This document shows, piece by piece, positions 1-11,909 of a stretch of 64,000 nucleotides of DNA; position 1 is the first letter of the stretch, and the number at the start of each line of letters is the position of its first letter. Both the position numbers and the translations under genes were made by a program. This DNA is from Micromussa lordhowensis (lineage: Eukaryota; Cnidaria; Anthozoa; Scleractinia; Lobophylliidae), in assembly GCA_964020085.1 (NCBI GenBank), contig OZ026599.1:23329234-23393233 (forward strand). Direction: 5' to 3'. The notes beneath the pieces were generated by a model that saw nothing but the letters and a program-made list of their open reading frames with translations, did no database searches and was not told where the DNA came from.

Positions 1-844
1 TCTACAAAGAAGAAACGAAACTCACAAGTGACCCAGTTGACTAAAAAATCCAAAGCATGTTTTCGTGCAGCGTAAAAATACTGTAGCAGATGAATAAGTA
101 AATTGTAATGTGAATTTTTTGGAATGTTAACGAGTCAAGTTAACGTAGGATGGTACCCTAAAATATGGTGATGTTCATGAAAAATTCAATTTCTTGAAAA
201 TACAGGATTTAAGACCCTTGAACACTTGTCAGAAGCATTTTGCCGAATTTTCCTCTAGATGAGTGTGAAATTTAAGGAAAGTACACAGTGGTGTAAATTG
301 TCTTCGTGGTAACGGCCATTGCAACGGCTGTTTACTATAAGAACGTGACCAAAAATTTTAGATTAGATTAGTTTTAACATATATGGACAATGTAGAAAAA
401 AGCTTTAAAGACATGTGCAACTTGATTGGTATAATTACCTGTGAAAAGGTTTTCCTCGAATTGCCATCACAGGCTCATTCATTCCCTTATGAAACGGATA
501 TTTCCTACAACTGCGGTTACTTTTGACAAAATAGAACAACTAGTGCACCCCTTTCCCCGAGATCCAATCTGCAGCCCCGCCCACCAATTTTTGGCTTGTT
601 AAATGCTTAATCCTTCGTGTAAGAAACTTATCAAGTGTATTTTTCTCAAATGTCTACTTTTGCACCGTCTGACTTCACGCTAACTTTTCTACTTTGCAAG
701 GTATTTAAGTAGAATTCTAAAACTTGGGCTAAAAAACCAAACAAATCGAAACAATAATCACGTAACATGAGATGATTTGTCTACTGGGTGTGGTGTAAAA
801 TAAGGTTATTTCCAAATAAAGCCTGTTAAAAGTACTGAAACAAG
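1..844. other. AT-rich noncoding stretch
   Basis: No convincing open frame, RNA gene or terminal repeat is visible. The stretch ends where recognisable LINE coding sequence begins. Confidence 0.5.
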
Positions 845-2833
845 AATTAACTGTCAAAATTCTTTGTTTGACATTATGAAATCTCATCTACCATCCGTTC
901 ACACCTATGCGGACGATACACAGCTATATATATCGTTTAATCCCGTTGATAATACCATTGAGGCCGATGCTGTTATTGCGATCGAAAACTGTATTCGCGA
1001 TGTTCGCGCATGGATGAGAGATGATAAGTTGATGCTAAACGACGACAAAACTGAGTTCTTAATCATTGGCACGGAAAGACAGTTATCGAGGGTGTCCGTT
1101 GACAAGATCAAGATTGGCCAAGCTGAGGTATCGCCCGTCTCTTCAGTGCGCAATTTGGGCACCTGGTTTGATTCTCATCTGGACATGTCGACTTATGTGA
1201 CTAAGGCCTGCGCTAGCTCGTTTTATTATCTGTACATTATCCGGCACATAAGAAAGTATTTGTCTCGCGAGTCCACCGAGAGGCTTGTTCATGCGTTCAT
1301 CACAAGCAGGCTAGATTATTGTAATGGTTTATTGTACGGTGCTCCAGAGTATCAAATTAAGAAACTTCAAAGAGTCATGAACGCCAGTGCTCGATAAATT
1401 TATCGCGCACCTAAGTATTGCCACATTACTCCTTTACTAAAGGAACTTTACTGGTTACCAGTGCGCTTGCGCGTAGATTTCAACATTCTCCTTGTTACAT
1501 TTAAGATACTTCATGGCATTGCGCCTAGCTATCTTAGGCCCAGTTCAGACGCCGTACTTCACATGAGCCGAATCGAATTCAATGAATTAAGTACATGTGA
1601 AGTACGGCGTCTGAATCAATTTGAAACGGCCGGATTGAATTTGGATCGGCTCAGCCGTTCTTCACGCCTGGCTCAGCCGGGAATAACGGCTGTGGACCGG
1701 CTTTGATTCAGACGCCGTACTTCACAAGAGCCGAATCAAATGCATAAATTAATTTAATGTAGTTTTAATGTATTTTGAAGACCTGAGTATGCGTAGAAGT
1801 GGAAGTAGTGCGTCAGCGCATTTGAGGGCGAAGAAGAAGCCGATATGTGGAGTTTGTGTTTTCGTGTGTAAACTTGCTGCCACCTTGGTAAACAGCAACA
1901 AAATTAATGTGCATTCATCATAGTTTTCGTGTTTGTGTTACGTGTGAACATTGCATTTGAGAATTAACCTGAACATTGCAACTGGGCTTTTTGCCCAAGT
2001 TGTGTTGTATTTCAAGGAATACGAAAAGGTTGGAAATTGAAATTATGATGTGAAATTAAGTTCGTGTGACGCATGACATCTGAACCAATTTATCAGTTGT
2101 CTTCTTGCAGTTGTTACATGTAAGTAGATTGATACGGTTTGCTTTTTTCTGCTCCTTCTTTATCTTATATTTTTCAAGACGGCTTTGATTCGTGCTTGGT
2201 TGCTGTTTACTAAGCTTATGTTTACCGGAGTTCAGCACGTATCGGCGCTGATCGAAATGCACTTTTTATTCCTATTGAATTTAGTTCGGCTGGAATTGAG
2301 ATCGGCGTCTGAATCAATTCAGCCGGTCTAAATTAATTTGGGTCGGCCTAAATTCGAATTCGATGCGGCTCATGTGAAGTACGGCGTCTGAACCGGGCCT
2401 AAGGGATCTAGTCTCTGTCTTACCAGCCTCACATTATCAACTACGCCGTAACAATAATGGTATATTATTAGAAAGACCTCGGCTAATAACAAAGAAGACT
2501 ATAGGAGATCGCGCGTTTTCGATAGCTGCCCCTCTTTTATGGAACAGTCTTCCACTGCCAATAAGACAGGAAACCTCTATCGAGTCTTTTAAACGCTCTG
2601 TAAAAACGTATTTATTTAAAAAGGCTTTAAATTAGATTTTTATTGATTTAATTTAATATTGTGACTTTTAAAAATTCTACATTTTACTTATTACTCTGGA
2701 AATTTTTATACTGTAAATATTGTAAATTTTTTTTTATTCTATTCTATTTTTACTATTCTAATTTAGTATAATAATAATATTGTGATGCGCTTTTGAATAT
2801 TTTTATAGAAAAAAGCGCAATATAAGTATTAAA

Positions 2834-2870
<37 letters not shown>

Positions 2871-2875
2871 AAACT
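845..2875 (+). mobile_element. 5'-truncated non-LTR retrotransposon (CR1/L2-like LINE), split by a later insertion
   Basis: The plus strand codes for the C-terminal half of a LINE reverse transcriptase. It begins just before the catalytic box YADDTQLY (about 907-930) and runs through the thumb to a C-terminal block with AAPLLWNSLP near 2525-2550. An in-frame TAA at 1395-1397 and the insertion at 1537-2399 break the frame. When the insertion and one copy of its 3-base target are ignored, the LINE frame runs from PSYLR into DLVSV. The 3' end has an AGCGCAATATAA-type terminus followed by an (ATT)n tail at about 2837-2870, as in many cnidarian LINEs. The element is dead. Clade assignment is by general resemblance only. 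Confidence 0.82.
1537..2399. mobile_element. PIF/Harbinger-like nonautonomous DNA transposon inserted in the LINE
   Basis: The element has terminal inverted repeats of about 40 bp. The left end begins GGCCCAGTTCAGACGCCG, and the right end is its reverse complement with one change. TTA (1534-1536) flanks the left side and TAA (2400-2402) the right, consistent with a 3-bp TWA target duplication carrying one mutation. Removing the element restores the LINE reading frame, which identifies it as an insertion. The interior holds further inverted copies of the terminal sequence (about 1596-1615 and 1709-1730). No transposase is encoded, so it must have been moved in trans. Confidence 0.75.
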
Positions 2876-3117
2876 TAGGCACAGAACAAAACATAAACTT
2901 GCACGATATGCCTGTTTGACAGTCAAATGCTGTTTTGTAAAAGAGCAGTGTTTCCCTTATTTTTTTTTTCTACGAATGGCACTCTCCATTATCCCGCTTA
3001 CCGATATATAGATGTTGGCGAATATTCTCTGATTGCGAAAAACACGAACGAAAAATAAGAAGTAGAAAACACAAAGGGAATTGGAATGGCTGGCGCCCGA
3101 TGCGCATGCGACAACTA

Positions 3118-3466
3118 AGGTCCCGTTCACACTCCGTCGAAGGAATTTGAAAACGAAGGTTTCGCATCAAATGTTTTCCGTCCACACCACGCCGGAGGAA
3201 CTTAAAAACGCAACAAGCGCCGTTCATTTTCGGTTTGTCTTTTAGAAAAACTCGGGCAGGGAAATCACATGATTATCGTGGCACCATCGCTTTCGAAAAG
3301 CTATGTTTTCAAAGTGTTTTCGGTCTACAAGAAAACGAAACTGCCGGTGTTTTCAAATTCCTCTGGTATGAAGAGCGTTTCTTCGTGACGGATTAGTGTT
3401 GACGGTAGGCCTAACCGTAGAAATAAAGCTGCGCTTTCAAATTTCTCCGGCTTAGTGTGGATGCTG
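3118..3466. mobile_element. MITE-like repeat with imperfect inverted ends
   Basis: The left end (TTCACACTCCGTCGAAGG) and the right end (CTCCGGCTTAGTGTGGATG) are imperfect inverted copies. The motif for a GC-rich core followed by AATTTGAAAAC recurs internally near 3185 and 3350. No coding capacity is seen. Exact ends and target duplication are unclear. Confidence 0.45.
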
Positions 3467-3469
3467 AAG

Positions 3470-4840
3470 CATTTATTGTGATCGAGCGCAGTTAATTAGA
3501 AAAGACATAATGTGTAGAAAATATTTTCGTTTTTTTTTTTTCCAGGTAAACAGCAACTAAGCATTTATTTGCCACAAAATATAGAATAAATATAACAGTC
3601 AATAAAATAAACTTAATAAGACAAAAAAACTACTCAGAATAGATAAGGCTAAACGAGCTGAATGGTCACTATAGCCTGCTAGAGAACACGCCTGATAAGG
3701 TTTTTTTTCGGCTCTCGTTTCACACGCCGGGAAAATGCGTCTACTCTCACAGGCGAAGTAGTCACAAAAAATTACAAATTTTATCCGGGTTATAAAGCTC
3801 AAGACAAAAAAATAAACTAAGTATATAAATTGAAAAGAAAAAAAGCAGACAATAATGGGAGCAACATTTGTACATACATATGTGCTTCAGGAGTCCTGGA
3901 ATGACGTCACAATAATTCCCAGTCTCCTGTTTTTTGGTTTCGCGTTTCAAAACACGGGTGTTTTATAACTAGATGGATAAAAACACGAAAAAAGTGATTT
4001 TTATTTCTTTTAAAAAACACTACAAGAAGAGAAAGGAAAATCACTGGCTTTTTTTCGATTATGACAAAAAACTCTCTTTGCTCGCTTCATCATTACGTCA
4101 AAAGCTCGTGCTAGTCGTGCAGCGACACTCGCTTTCCTATAGGGTGGCATCTAATTTGTAATTTTAACCTAGGTAGGCTTAAATTTAATATATTTATGAT
4201 ATAAAAAAAGTTAATTCAAAATAATACTTATTTCATATATGTCTGGATTTTGAAAACAATGTTATTGAAAATCTCTCCCTGTACAAGCGTTTTTTTTTTT
4301 CCTGCCAGAGAACCACCTTCAAAGTAGACTGATAAAAATCAGAGGAATTGAATTTCAATCTTTTTTCCTCTTCAATCTTCCACCTTCCTTTTTGTGCTTT
4401 TCTACCGTTTTGGTTTTTATTTTTCATCACTTAGAGTTTTTGTAGGTCGGAAAATCAAAGTTTCTGGCTCACTTGGCGCAAAGGAACGCATTTTTCAATA
4501 ACACCAAGCTTTTACGAGTGTTTCTATAACTTGGATAAAAACAAGAAAAATGTGCTTTCTATATCTTTTAGAAAACACTGCACGGTTTTCAATAATCCAG
4601 CCATTATTCATATCCTCAATAGAATTTAACACCTAAGTGTACTATAAAATTGCTTTAAAAATTTTATCGTGTTAAATAATTAAGCAGTTACAATGCTCAG
4701 TCTGATCATTAAAAAGGCGGCTAAAACGAATAAAACGATGGCTCAAAAAGTTTCAGCTCAAACAAGAACCAAGGAAGCGAAGTGATTCAAATTTTCGCGT
4801 GTTTTCCAGTCATTAATTCATTTGCTGCAGAAGCAATTGT
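3470..4840. other. noncoding AT-rich stretch 3' of gene A
   Basis: Only short frames in low-complexity A/T-rich DNA are present. Part of this may be the 3' untranslated region of the minus-strand gene that ends at 4846. No clear element was recognised. Confidence 0.4.
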
Positions 4841-4845
4841 TTCTC

Positions 4846-6545
4846 TCATTCGTCATCAATGACAATAACATCAGCTGCACCACAAACCTTGGCCAGTTTA
4901 TTCTCTAGCTCTGTTTGTATCCTGTAGAGATATTTCTTCTTCCACTCCACGTTCTCTTGTGCTATTCTCCCTCGGGTGGCTCGAATTTTGGTCACCAGCT
5001 CAGAACGCAGTGCACCGTTGGACATCGTGCCGGTCTCTTGTTCCACTAGACTCTTGTCTTTTCCCTTGTCATCAACATCAAGCAACGTGTGAGGCGAGGA
5101 ATATCGTTTGGGAGGTGGGCTAATTATTTCGACATCATCACCGTCATCTGTGTCCGTTTCTTCATCATCCAATGACTCAGCAACCTCTGTAATGCCTCTT
5201 GGATCACCAGTGGATCTCTGCTGTCCACTGATGAGCGCGGGCACGGACTCTCTTTGAACTGCTGAGCCACTTCTTTGAACACCTTCATCGAATGAAATGT
5301 TGGCGAGACACTCATTTACGTTTGTTTCCCGTCCTGGAGGCCTTTTTGCGGTGCAAAACTGCTGTCCACAACACACTAAATAGGATCTGCCATAGAAAGA
5401 CGAATGACTCATACAACTGTGGTAATTACTAGAAGACGCTGATGTGCTATCTGGTACGCTGTTCCTAAAATGCTGATTATCTTGGGTTGCTGTATCATTA
5501 CTACGACGCTTAGGTTCCTGAATGAGGCCTGAGATTTCGTCACCGTCTGAAGACACTGGAGATAATACCGTGTTTGACTGACTTAAATGCAGACGTGAAG
5601 TCACCCTTGTATCATTCAGAAGCTGGGGATCGGTATATTCCGACCTGCAATCGTCTTCAATGAGTGAATCAGACGTTTTATCGACATACAAAGAGTGTCA
5701 CTGCTCAGCTTGGAGTGAAGCTACCCTTTTTCTCCACAGTTCATTTACAAAATGTATCCAGCGGTCCATCACGCCCTGAGCCCTTAGTGGTGTTGGACTA
5801 TTGTCAACCTGAGCAGCTTCAGCCCTTCGCTTCCTTGGTGAGGAGTTTAATCCACCATTGCTGCGGTTAGCGCTAGCTGTGACATTATATTTCCCTACCA
5901 ATAGGTCCATAAGTCTTTGACATTGCTTAAGTGGCGGCCACTCTTCGGGTCTTCTGATCGATGTGTTTGTGGCTTTGTTGCTCGACGGGTTTACCACAGT
6001 CCTATTGGAAGTCTGTCTTTTGACTTCACATGGTCTGCTTGGCAGCCGCAGGAGCCCATTATGGGCTCTTGGCGGCTCATTATAATCTAAGGCATTGACC
6101 GTTGACGAGGTACGTTCTGCTTTTGAAGCCAAACGACAAGCGATGTAATTCATTAACTTCATTCTCTCTGGATTTCTGCTGCCGCTCGTCATCGATGTGT
6201 TACTTTTGGCAAAGTTCCTACAACTGTCTTCATCAACAATTTCTTCATTGTCGTAAGGCTGATGACGAATTCCGACTGCTTGGTTCCCGTTGTATGTACT
6301 CTGCTCTGAATTACATGTGCATTGTTCATAACTGTATGCATTCCCTTCAGCAATCCCTTGATTTTTGTCCGCTGGATTTGGATTCACGTTGAATTGTTGA
6401 TTGCCGCAACTGTTCCACGCGGCATGCGTAGATCTTGGATTGGAGCTTGCGTTGATAGGAACAGCACTTCTTTGGGGTCTGTCTTGTCTATCGGCGCATG
6501 CAGCAAGTACACTTTGTGGACAATGTGTGTCCAGAAGCCTCCCTT
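4846..6545 (-). CDS. gene A, 3' exon(s): probable nuclear protein with SUMO-interaction-like motifs
   Basis: Two long minus-strand open frames, about 6545-5701 and 5697-4846, lie in the same frame and are separated by a single TGA (5698-5700, context CAG TGA CAC). The product is serine/asparagine-rich and looks disordered, with basic clusters such as SPRKRRAEA. Near the C terminus an acidic run (DDEETDTDDGDD) leads into VEIIS. After a charged, coiled-coil-like stretch (about 60 residues, with KKKYLYRIQTELENKLAK) the protein ends in DVIVIDDE. Both hydrophobic-acidic patches fit SUMO-interaction motifs (inference). The true 5' boundary is masked by a Penelope fragment beginning near 6545, where candidate AG acceptors occur. 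No known family was recognised. The single TGA may be the real end of the gene, an allelic nonsense change, an assembly error or readthrough. Confidence 0.6.
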
Positions 6546-7090
6546 CCTGACGGGATGCTCCTGCTCTGGTTGTAATTCCTCGTATATCGGCAAAACGAAC
6601 AGAACTTTGCTTGTCCGAACACAAGAACATGCACTTACGGACAAAGAAAGCGCTATATATAAACATCTACACGATTGTGATAATATCAAACACATACAAG
6701 ATTTATACAACTTACCGGATATTTTCACTAATGAGAACATTTCACCTTCTACTGTAATGAACAAAGAATTTCTTACCCAAACCGTACGTGATAACACAAA
6801 CATAATAGACCGCGATGATAACTGGAATCTATTACTATATAAAGAAGCTTATCATATCAAGCGTTCAACACCATTTCTGAACAATGGCTTAAAAGCCAGT
6901 AGGGAAATCCGCCTATTCTCTTGACAGTTTCGTTTGTTTTTCATTTTCACGTGGTAATGCTGTTGTACAATCTCGCAGTATTTAAATCTCTGCTACCTGT
7001 ATCCCGCCTAGTCCGAAGATGATATAGATTTATATCGAAATATAACAATCTCATAACATCGTTTCCTTGCATTTGTTGTCTATCAAGTTT
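6546..7090 (+). mobile_element. Penelope-like element 3' fragment with GIY-YIG endonuclease
   Basis: The plus strand codes for a short GIY-YIG-type segment. SYIGKTNRTLLVRTQEH sits at about 6570-6630, preceded by a CSCSGC cysteine pair and followed by a stretch ending at the stop near 6922. This is the C-terminal nuclease of canonical Penelope-like retroelements (established family knowledge). The reverse transcriptase is missing, so the copy is strongly 5'-truncated. It lies between two gene A exons in the opposite orientation, presumably inside an intron. The 3' boundary near 7090 is estimated. Confidence 0.72.
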
Positions 7091-7126
7091 AGTCACAATG
7101 CAATTACTCGGTATAGCATTCATTCT

Positions 7127-9384
7127 TTATCTTCTAAAGCTATCAGCAGGTAATGGACTTATACCATTCATTAATTGCTTTAGCAGCTCCCCTTTTTCTG
7201 GATTTAAATTACCACTTCTTGAAAAAGATATGGGTCTATCATTATCGCTTTGTGTCCGCATTCCATACATGGCTTGACGTTCAGATAAAACTTTATTCAC
7301 ATCCGGCGATGTTGTTTGTTTCTGCCTGCCTTGACCATCAGGTAGTCTAGAAATTCCATCCAGAATCGATTGCTGACCTGTCATTGCCTGGGTCTTTTTT
7401 CTAGGAGTCTCTTCACAAAACGTCTGCAGTGCTGTAACGCTACGAGATGTCTCAGTAGGGTACTGTGGAGTAGGCCTCTGGCGAGAAGTGGGCCTTGGTT
7501 GCTTTGAACAGCTGGAAGTGATATTACAGGCGCTTGCTCTGTCAGACGGAAACTGCTGAACACTGCTTGAGCTTGTTTCGTTGTGTTGCAACTTCAACTT
7601 TTCCTCTTCTGGAAGCTTGGCTAAAATCGAGGCCTTTCCCTTTTTGTCGGTGTGAATCAAATACGACACTCCTTTATAGTCGAACCGTTTCACCGCAAAA
7701 ACTTCGTCGTCTACTACGAGAAACAAGTCGTTTTTGTCGCCTGCTTTCGTAAAGGAAAACAAGAGGTCACATGGCTTTTGTGAGGAGGAATCTGGAGAAG
7801 AATAAATAGAAGAACCATTGACTTGATTCTTGCGCGAAGAGGCCCTGGCAGCCATTCTATAAATGTTGACCATTTCCTGCTTGTTGACTGATTTGAGCTT
7901 TTTGGAAGACTTTTTCGAAGTTTGCTTACTTGAATGAATCAGGCTGTGAGATGTTGGGCTAACTGGAGAGAGGAGTGGGGACATCTGTGACGTACTATCC
8001 ACCGCATCATGTCTTGTACTGTCTTGATCTTGCACATGCTCAGCAGATGTTGCATCAGTGGATGTACAAATGTTAGCCGCAGTTTGCGGTGATTTTGTTC
8101 CCTGTTCTCTTTGACTAAACACGTTAGCGTTTATTCGTTGATGTGAAAGATCAGGTCTTTTTGGTGAAAAACCACTTGGCAGATCTCGACGATTGTTCGC
8201 GGCAAGAGTAAGAGGAGTGATGGGTAATGTCCTTGATGCATTCTGCGCACGAACCTTTGAATCTTCGAGCAAATCACGTTTGTAGAAATTGGTGTCGCAA
8301 GTCGTTGCATTTTGAGTCCATGACAGCAAGGTCGTTTCACATGACATGACCTGGCCATTATTCTTGGGAATTGCGTGACCCTTGTCATCTTTACAATGGC
8401 CAAGAAAGTTTGGATTCGAAGAAGCTGTTATAGCATTCTCGGCGTTTTGTAGAGGGGAAGAATTTCTATCCCTTGTTTTTTGATTTTGTACAAGTTTCTT
8501 GAGCAGTGGTACAGATGTTGTTTGTTGTGAGTCATTATGTGACCCTAGTTCCGGTATGTTTGACGTTGGTGATAGAGCTGAGTGAACTCCAACAAGTTTA
8601 GGAAAGAAGTTATGATCAAATGCATAACCCTCGCTTAGTCCGGAATCAAGACTCTTCAGGGGTCTTCGAATTGGCTTCGCTGTTTCAGCCTGAACGTGAT
8701 CAGCAATTGAAGGCACCAAGCATTCTTCTTCGTGGCAATCGATGGAAGGCGCTCCTACTTCAACATTGTCATCCCCAGTTGTAACTTCGTTCGCACTCGC
8801 ACCCATTTGGGTCGAACTTTCCAATTGTCTTTCCTTTCGTTTCAAAGCTATTGTGTTATCTTCATCAGATAGATTCCTGTTGGAGCTCCCAAAGCCCTGA
8901 AACGATGCACTTCTCACGCAATTGTTGCTTTCAAACGACTCAGCCAATTCACTGACGATATTCTGCAAGGTCGTCTTACTTGAGAGTAAACGTCTCTCCT
9001 TATTCGCCCAGAATGACGGATCGTCGCATTCTTTTTTGATGCGTTTTGAACTAGGCGTGGCCATGTCATGCTGGCTGTCAATCAAGGGGCGTTTGACAGG
9101 AGAATCGAACGTGGGTGATGTAAGTTGACAAGTGTCATCAGTCAATAAGTTTTCTTGTTTCACTGCGCAAATAGAAGAGATTCCTTCATTTTTAACCGTG
9201 CTGCTAAGAAACAAAGCGTTCTTTTTATTCTGTTGTGTTTGCACGTTCATGGAGTACTGAACAAGATGAATATCTACACGGTAAGAGATTGCATGCTCTT
9301 CTCTTCAAATTGGAGGCGATGGTATCTGAGCTTGAGCCAAAGTCAGTACTGCACAGTCACTAAGATGGCAGTCAGGCCACTTCC
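7127..9384 (-). CDS. gene A, large 5' coding exon (707 codons from ATG at 9250)
   Basis: This is a long minus-strand frame beginning at ATG 9250, with an in-frame TGA 60 bases upstream, so the start is credible. The exon probably begins at 9384, after a strong acceptor (a T-rich run then CAACAG). The product is hydrophilic and serine-rich, with lysine/arginine clusters (PSSKRIKKECDD near residue 70; KKSSKKLKS near 450), suggesting a nuclear location. One compact segment near residues 500-560 (FTKAGDKNDLFLVVDD followed by an alternating hydrophobic pattern) could be a small folded domain. The motif AFDHNFFPKLVGVHS (about residues 210-225) is shared in diverged form with gene B at 18.8 kb. The frame ends at 7127, but a donor-like site (ATG|GTATAAG) about 45 bases earlier would allow splicing across the Penelope insertion to the exon at 6545. 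No function could be assigned. Confidence 0.7.
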
Positions 9385-9559
9385 CTGTTGAAAAAAAATA
9401 AGAAAATACTATGACCGATTGGGAATGAGTTTCACATACTCCTACATTATGAAAGTCTGAAGTGGAAAATGCAAGAAACATTGTGCATATTGAATGGACC
9501 TCGACGCACCCAGTTAGACGTGTCTCATCTTCCGTGATAATACCGGCGGTCATTCTACA

Positions 9560-10369
9560 AAAGCAATAGCCTCAATATTTCCTACCTATCCCGATTCTTT
9601 GTTTTTTGTGTTGTTGGTGGACTAAATTGTCATGTGTTCCTTGCTGTTCTGTTTGTCCTGTGACTGATCACGAAAGTGAAAATTGGGACCATTCACAATG
9701 ACTTGGTATAACAATGATTTATTTTTAGCACCCAATGTAATTACAAGACATTGTCCGGCGAGACATGTAGATTCACGTTTGTATACACCGGAAAGTTAAG
9801 TTAAATGCACAGAGCAGAAGTAAAAAAAAATTAAATTAAGTAAATTAAGTAAACAAAGCCGGAGTTTCTCCGCAGGCTTTATATTTAGTGTCAATTCTGG
9901 ACCGAGGAAAATTTTTCCTCAATAAAAAAAGAGTTTTGAACTGATGAAAAATTCCCGAACGGTAAAAGAAATTCTTTTCCCATAAAAAATCTACAAATAA
10001 AAGTGTGATCTAGACATAATTTTGTCATATTTGTCATAAAACCGTCTGAATAATCTTGACTACCCTCCAGTATGGCTTTCCATAAACATTTTTGTATGTT
10101 TATTATCAGTTTAGTGCACCTGATCTTCCGTTAAATCTTCTCTGTCGGTCTTGGATAAATGAGGTATGTATCTGATAAACACGCGATCTCCTTACGTACT
10201 CACGAATAATACACTTTTAGATATTGTACGTAATGACTTCCTATTCAATCAAAGTAAACTTCAGCTTCCGAAATTATAACGAATATATAGTAACTTTGTA
10301 ACATGTTTAATTTGCACTGTCACGTCATCAAAAATAAAATCATAACCATTCAATGAAAAAAAATCAAGA
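9560..10369. other. noncoding upstream region of gene A
   Basis: No convincing frame, RNA or terminal repeat was recognised. The 5' exon(s) and promoter of gene A should lie in or beyond this stretch, but I cannot place them. Confidence 0.35.
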
Positions 10370-10910
10370 ATCTAGAATATGAGAGATGATTGTTATGTAA
10401 ACAACCTCGCTAAGATTGGGGTCTGTGTGGTTTTTCATTCGCGCGTTATTTGGGGAAGTGTTTCACACAAACTTATAGAGCTTTGTATGGAGACGCCATG
10501 TTAGTGCCCCTCGGAGGGACACAAAAATGGCGGCCGTAAAGTAACAGATAACATCTGTCATTGAGTTTTGCTATTTAAACGAAAGGTTAGTACTCTAGAG
10601 CTCCGACACATTGAAATTAATACTTCTTCTAGGGCAAGATTTGTTCAGTTAGCAAAAACGTAAGAGCCTTCATCGTCACGCAACGCATAAACTCAAACGT
10701 GAACGGTTATAAAATGAAGAATGCCGTCGAAATTAGACGTTGTAAAATGCCAAGTTAGTTCTTAGAGAGTGTTACATTTGATGAAACTAAATTTTCAGTA
10801 GGATTAGTAAATTTCAATTATAGAAAATGATAACGTCACATGAAAACAGGCAATACTAGAAGAAAGGCAAAGCAACCGGAAGACGTCACGAATGCTTGTG
10901 ACTAATTATT
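10370..10910 (+). repeat. dispersed noncoding repeat, copy 1
   Basis: Order and wording of several segments match the stretch at 21270-21790 on the same strand. These include a CCATGTTAGTGCCC / ATGGCGGCCG core, GAGTTTTGCTA, a TGTTCAG(T/A)TAGCA block and a GACGTCA-rich end. The first part (about 10370-10500) also matches the reverse complement of 38150-38345. No protein is encoded. It may be a long nonautonomous element of unknown class. Confidence 0.6.
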
Positions 10911-11035
10911 TCTTCTTATCCCTGTTGAATCTGCGGGTCCTATAAAGAAGCTGCAGTCTATATTCACTGTAATGGCTCGCTATTTACTTAAGTTCATATT
11001 AACAACAGAATGTTTTTTTCTCATGTTTTACTCCA

Positions 11036-11445
11036 GGCGGCTCAAGCTCCTGCTGTGAGATGATCATCTCGAGTAATAGCGGTCATGGCGAAAATATGAG
11101 TTTGAATGGGAATATTTATGACTAAATAGAAAGTAAAAAGACTGTCACGTTCTTAATAAAAATACCTCACCTTCCTTCCACAATGTATCGCTTGTTGTCT
11201 GACGGCTTTCTTTGCTGAAACGAGGCCATGTTAGCGTGAGTTATCGCTTCCTTGCCACATTGTTTCAAATGAACAGAAAAAGCGAACAGACGACACGCAA
11301 TGCAGTGTGGAAGTAAGGTAAGGCGTTTTGATGATTTGTATCTCCAAAAACCGATCGTAAATATTCCCATACAAAGTGTTACTAATTTCGCCATGGCGCG
11401 CTATCACGCTAGTTGATCATCGCTCACAGCTTGAGCTTGGCCATG
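11036..11445. mobile_element. nonautonomous element with about 85-bp inverted repeats
   Basis: The left arm (about 11036-11125: GCTCAAGCTCCTGCTGTGAG through TGGGAATATTTATG) is repeated inverted at about 11355-11445. The arms are diverged but collinear. The 230-bp centre is noncoding. Confidence 0.6.
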
Positions 11446-11560
11446 GGTTGCTTGTGGTTTTATCCGTTCGCCGTTATCACAAAAAGTCTTGCCGTTGGTA
11501 ATCGATCCCCTATTTACTCAATGCACTTTGCCCTCGTCTCACGACTGAATATTATTAATA

Positions 11561-11903
11561 GGGACCTTAAGCAATGACGACGGCGACGCCAAGGACAACG
11601 CCTAGAAAAAAATGAATTTATATTTTACCGTCGAATTTCGCAGATGCCTAGATCTGCTCAGTGCGTCTATCGGTCTCAGAACTTGCTCAAGCTTAATATG
11701 TAATGCCAGCGTTCAATTCCAAATGAAAATACGTTCTCCAAAATACCCAGAACTTGGTCATTTCACGTTGTTGTTTTGCAGAGGACGGCGAAGAAATGTA
11801 CAAAGAATTATAACGCACGTGCACAACTATTGTTCCTGCTCATTAAACCTTTTGTTTTGTGGCGTTCTCGTTGCCGTTGCCGTCGTGGTTTGCTTAAGGT
11901 CCC
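11561..11903. mobile_element. 343-bp MITE with GGGACCTTAAGCA termini
   Basis: GGGACCTTAAGCA at the left end is matched by its exact reverse complement at 11891-11903, and more inverted similarity extends inward through GACGACGGCGACG-like sequence. The interior has no coding capacity. The superfamily is uncertain. Confidence 0.65.
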
Positions 11904-11909
11904 CTTTAA

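Noticed and set aside
6384..6803. 139-codon minus-strand frame over the Penelope fragment
   Set aside because: Overlaps the GIY-YIG frame on the opposite strand and shows no family resemblance.
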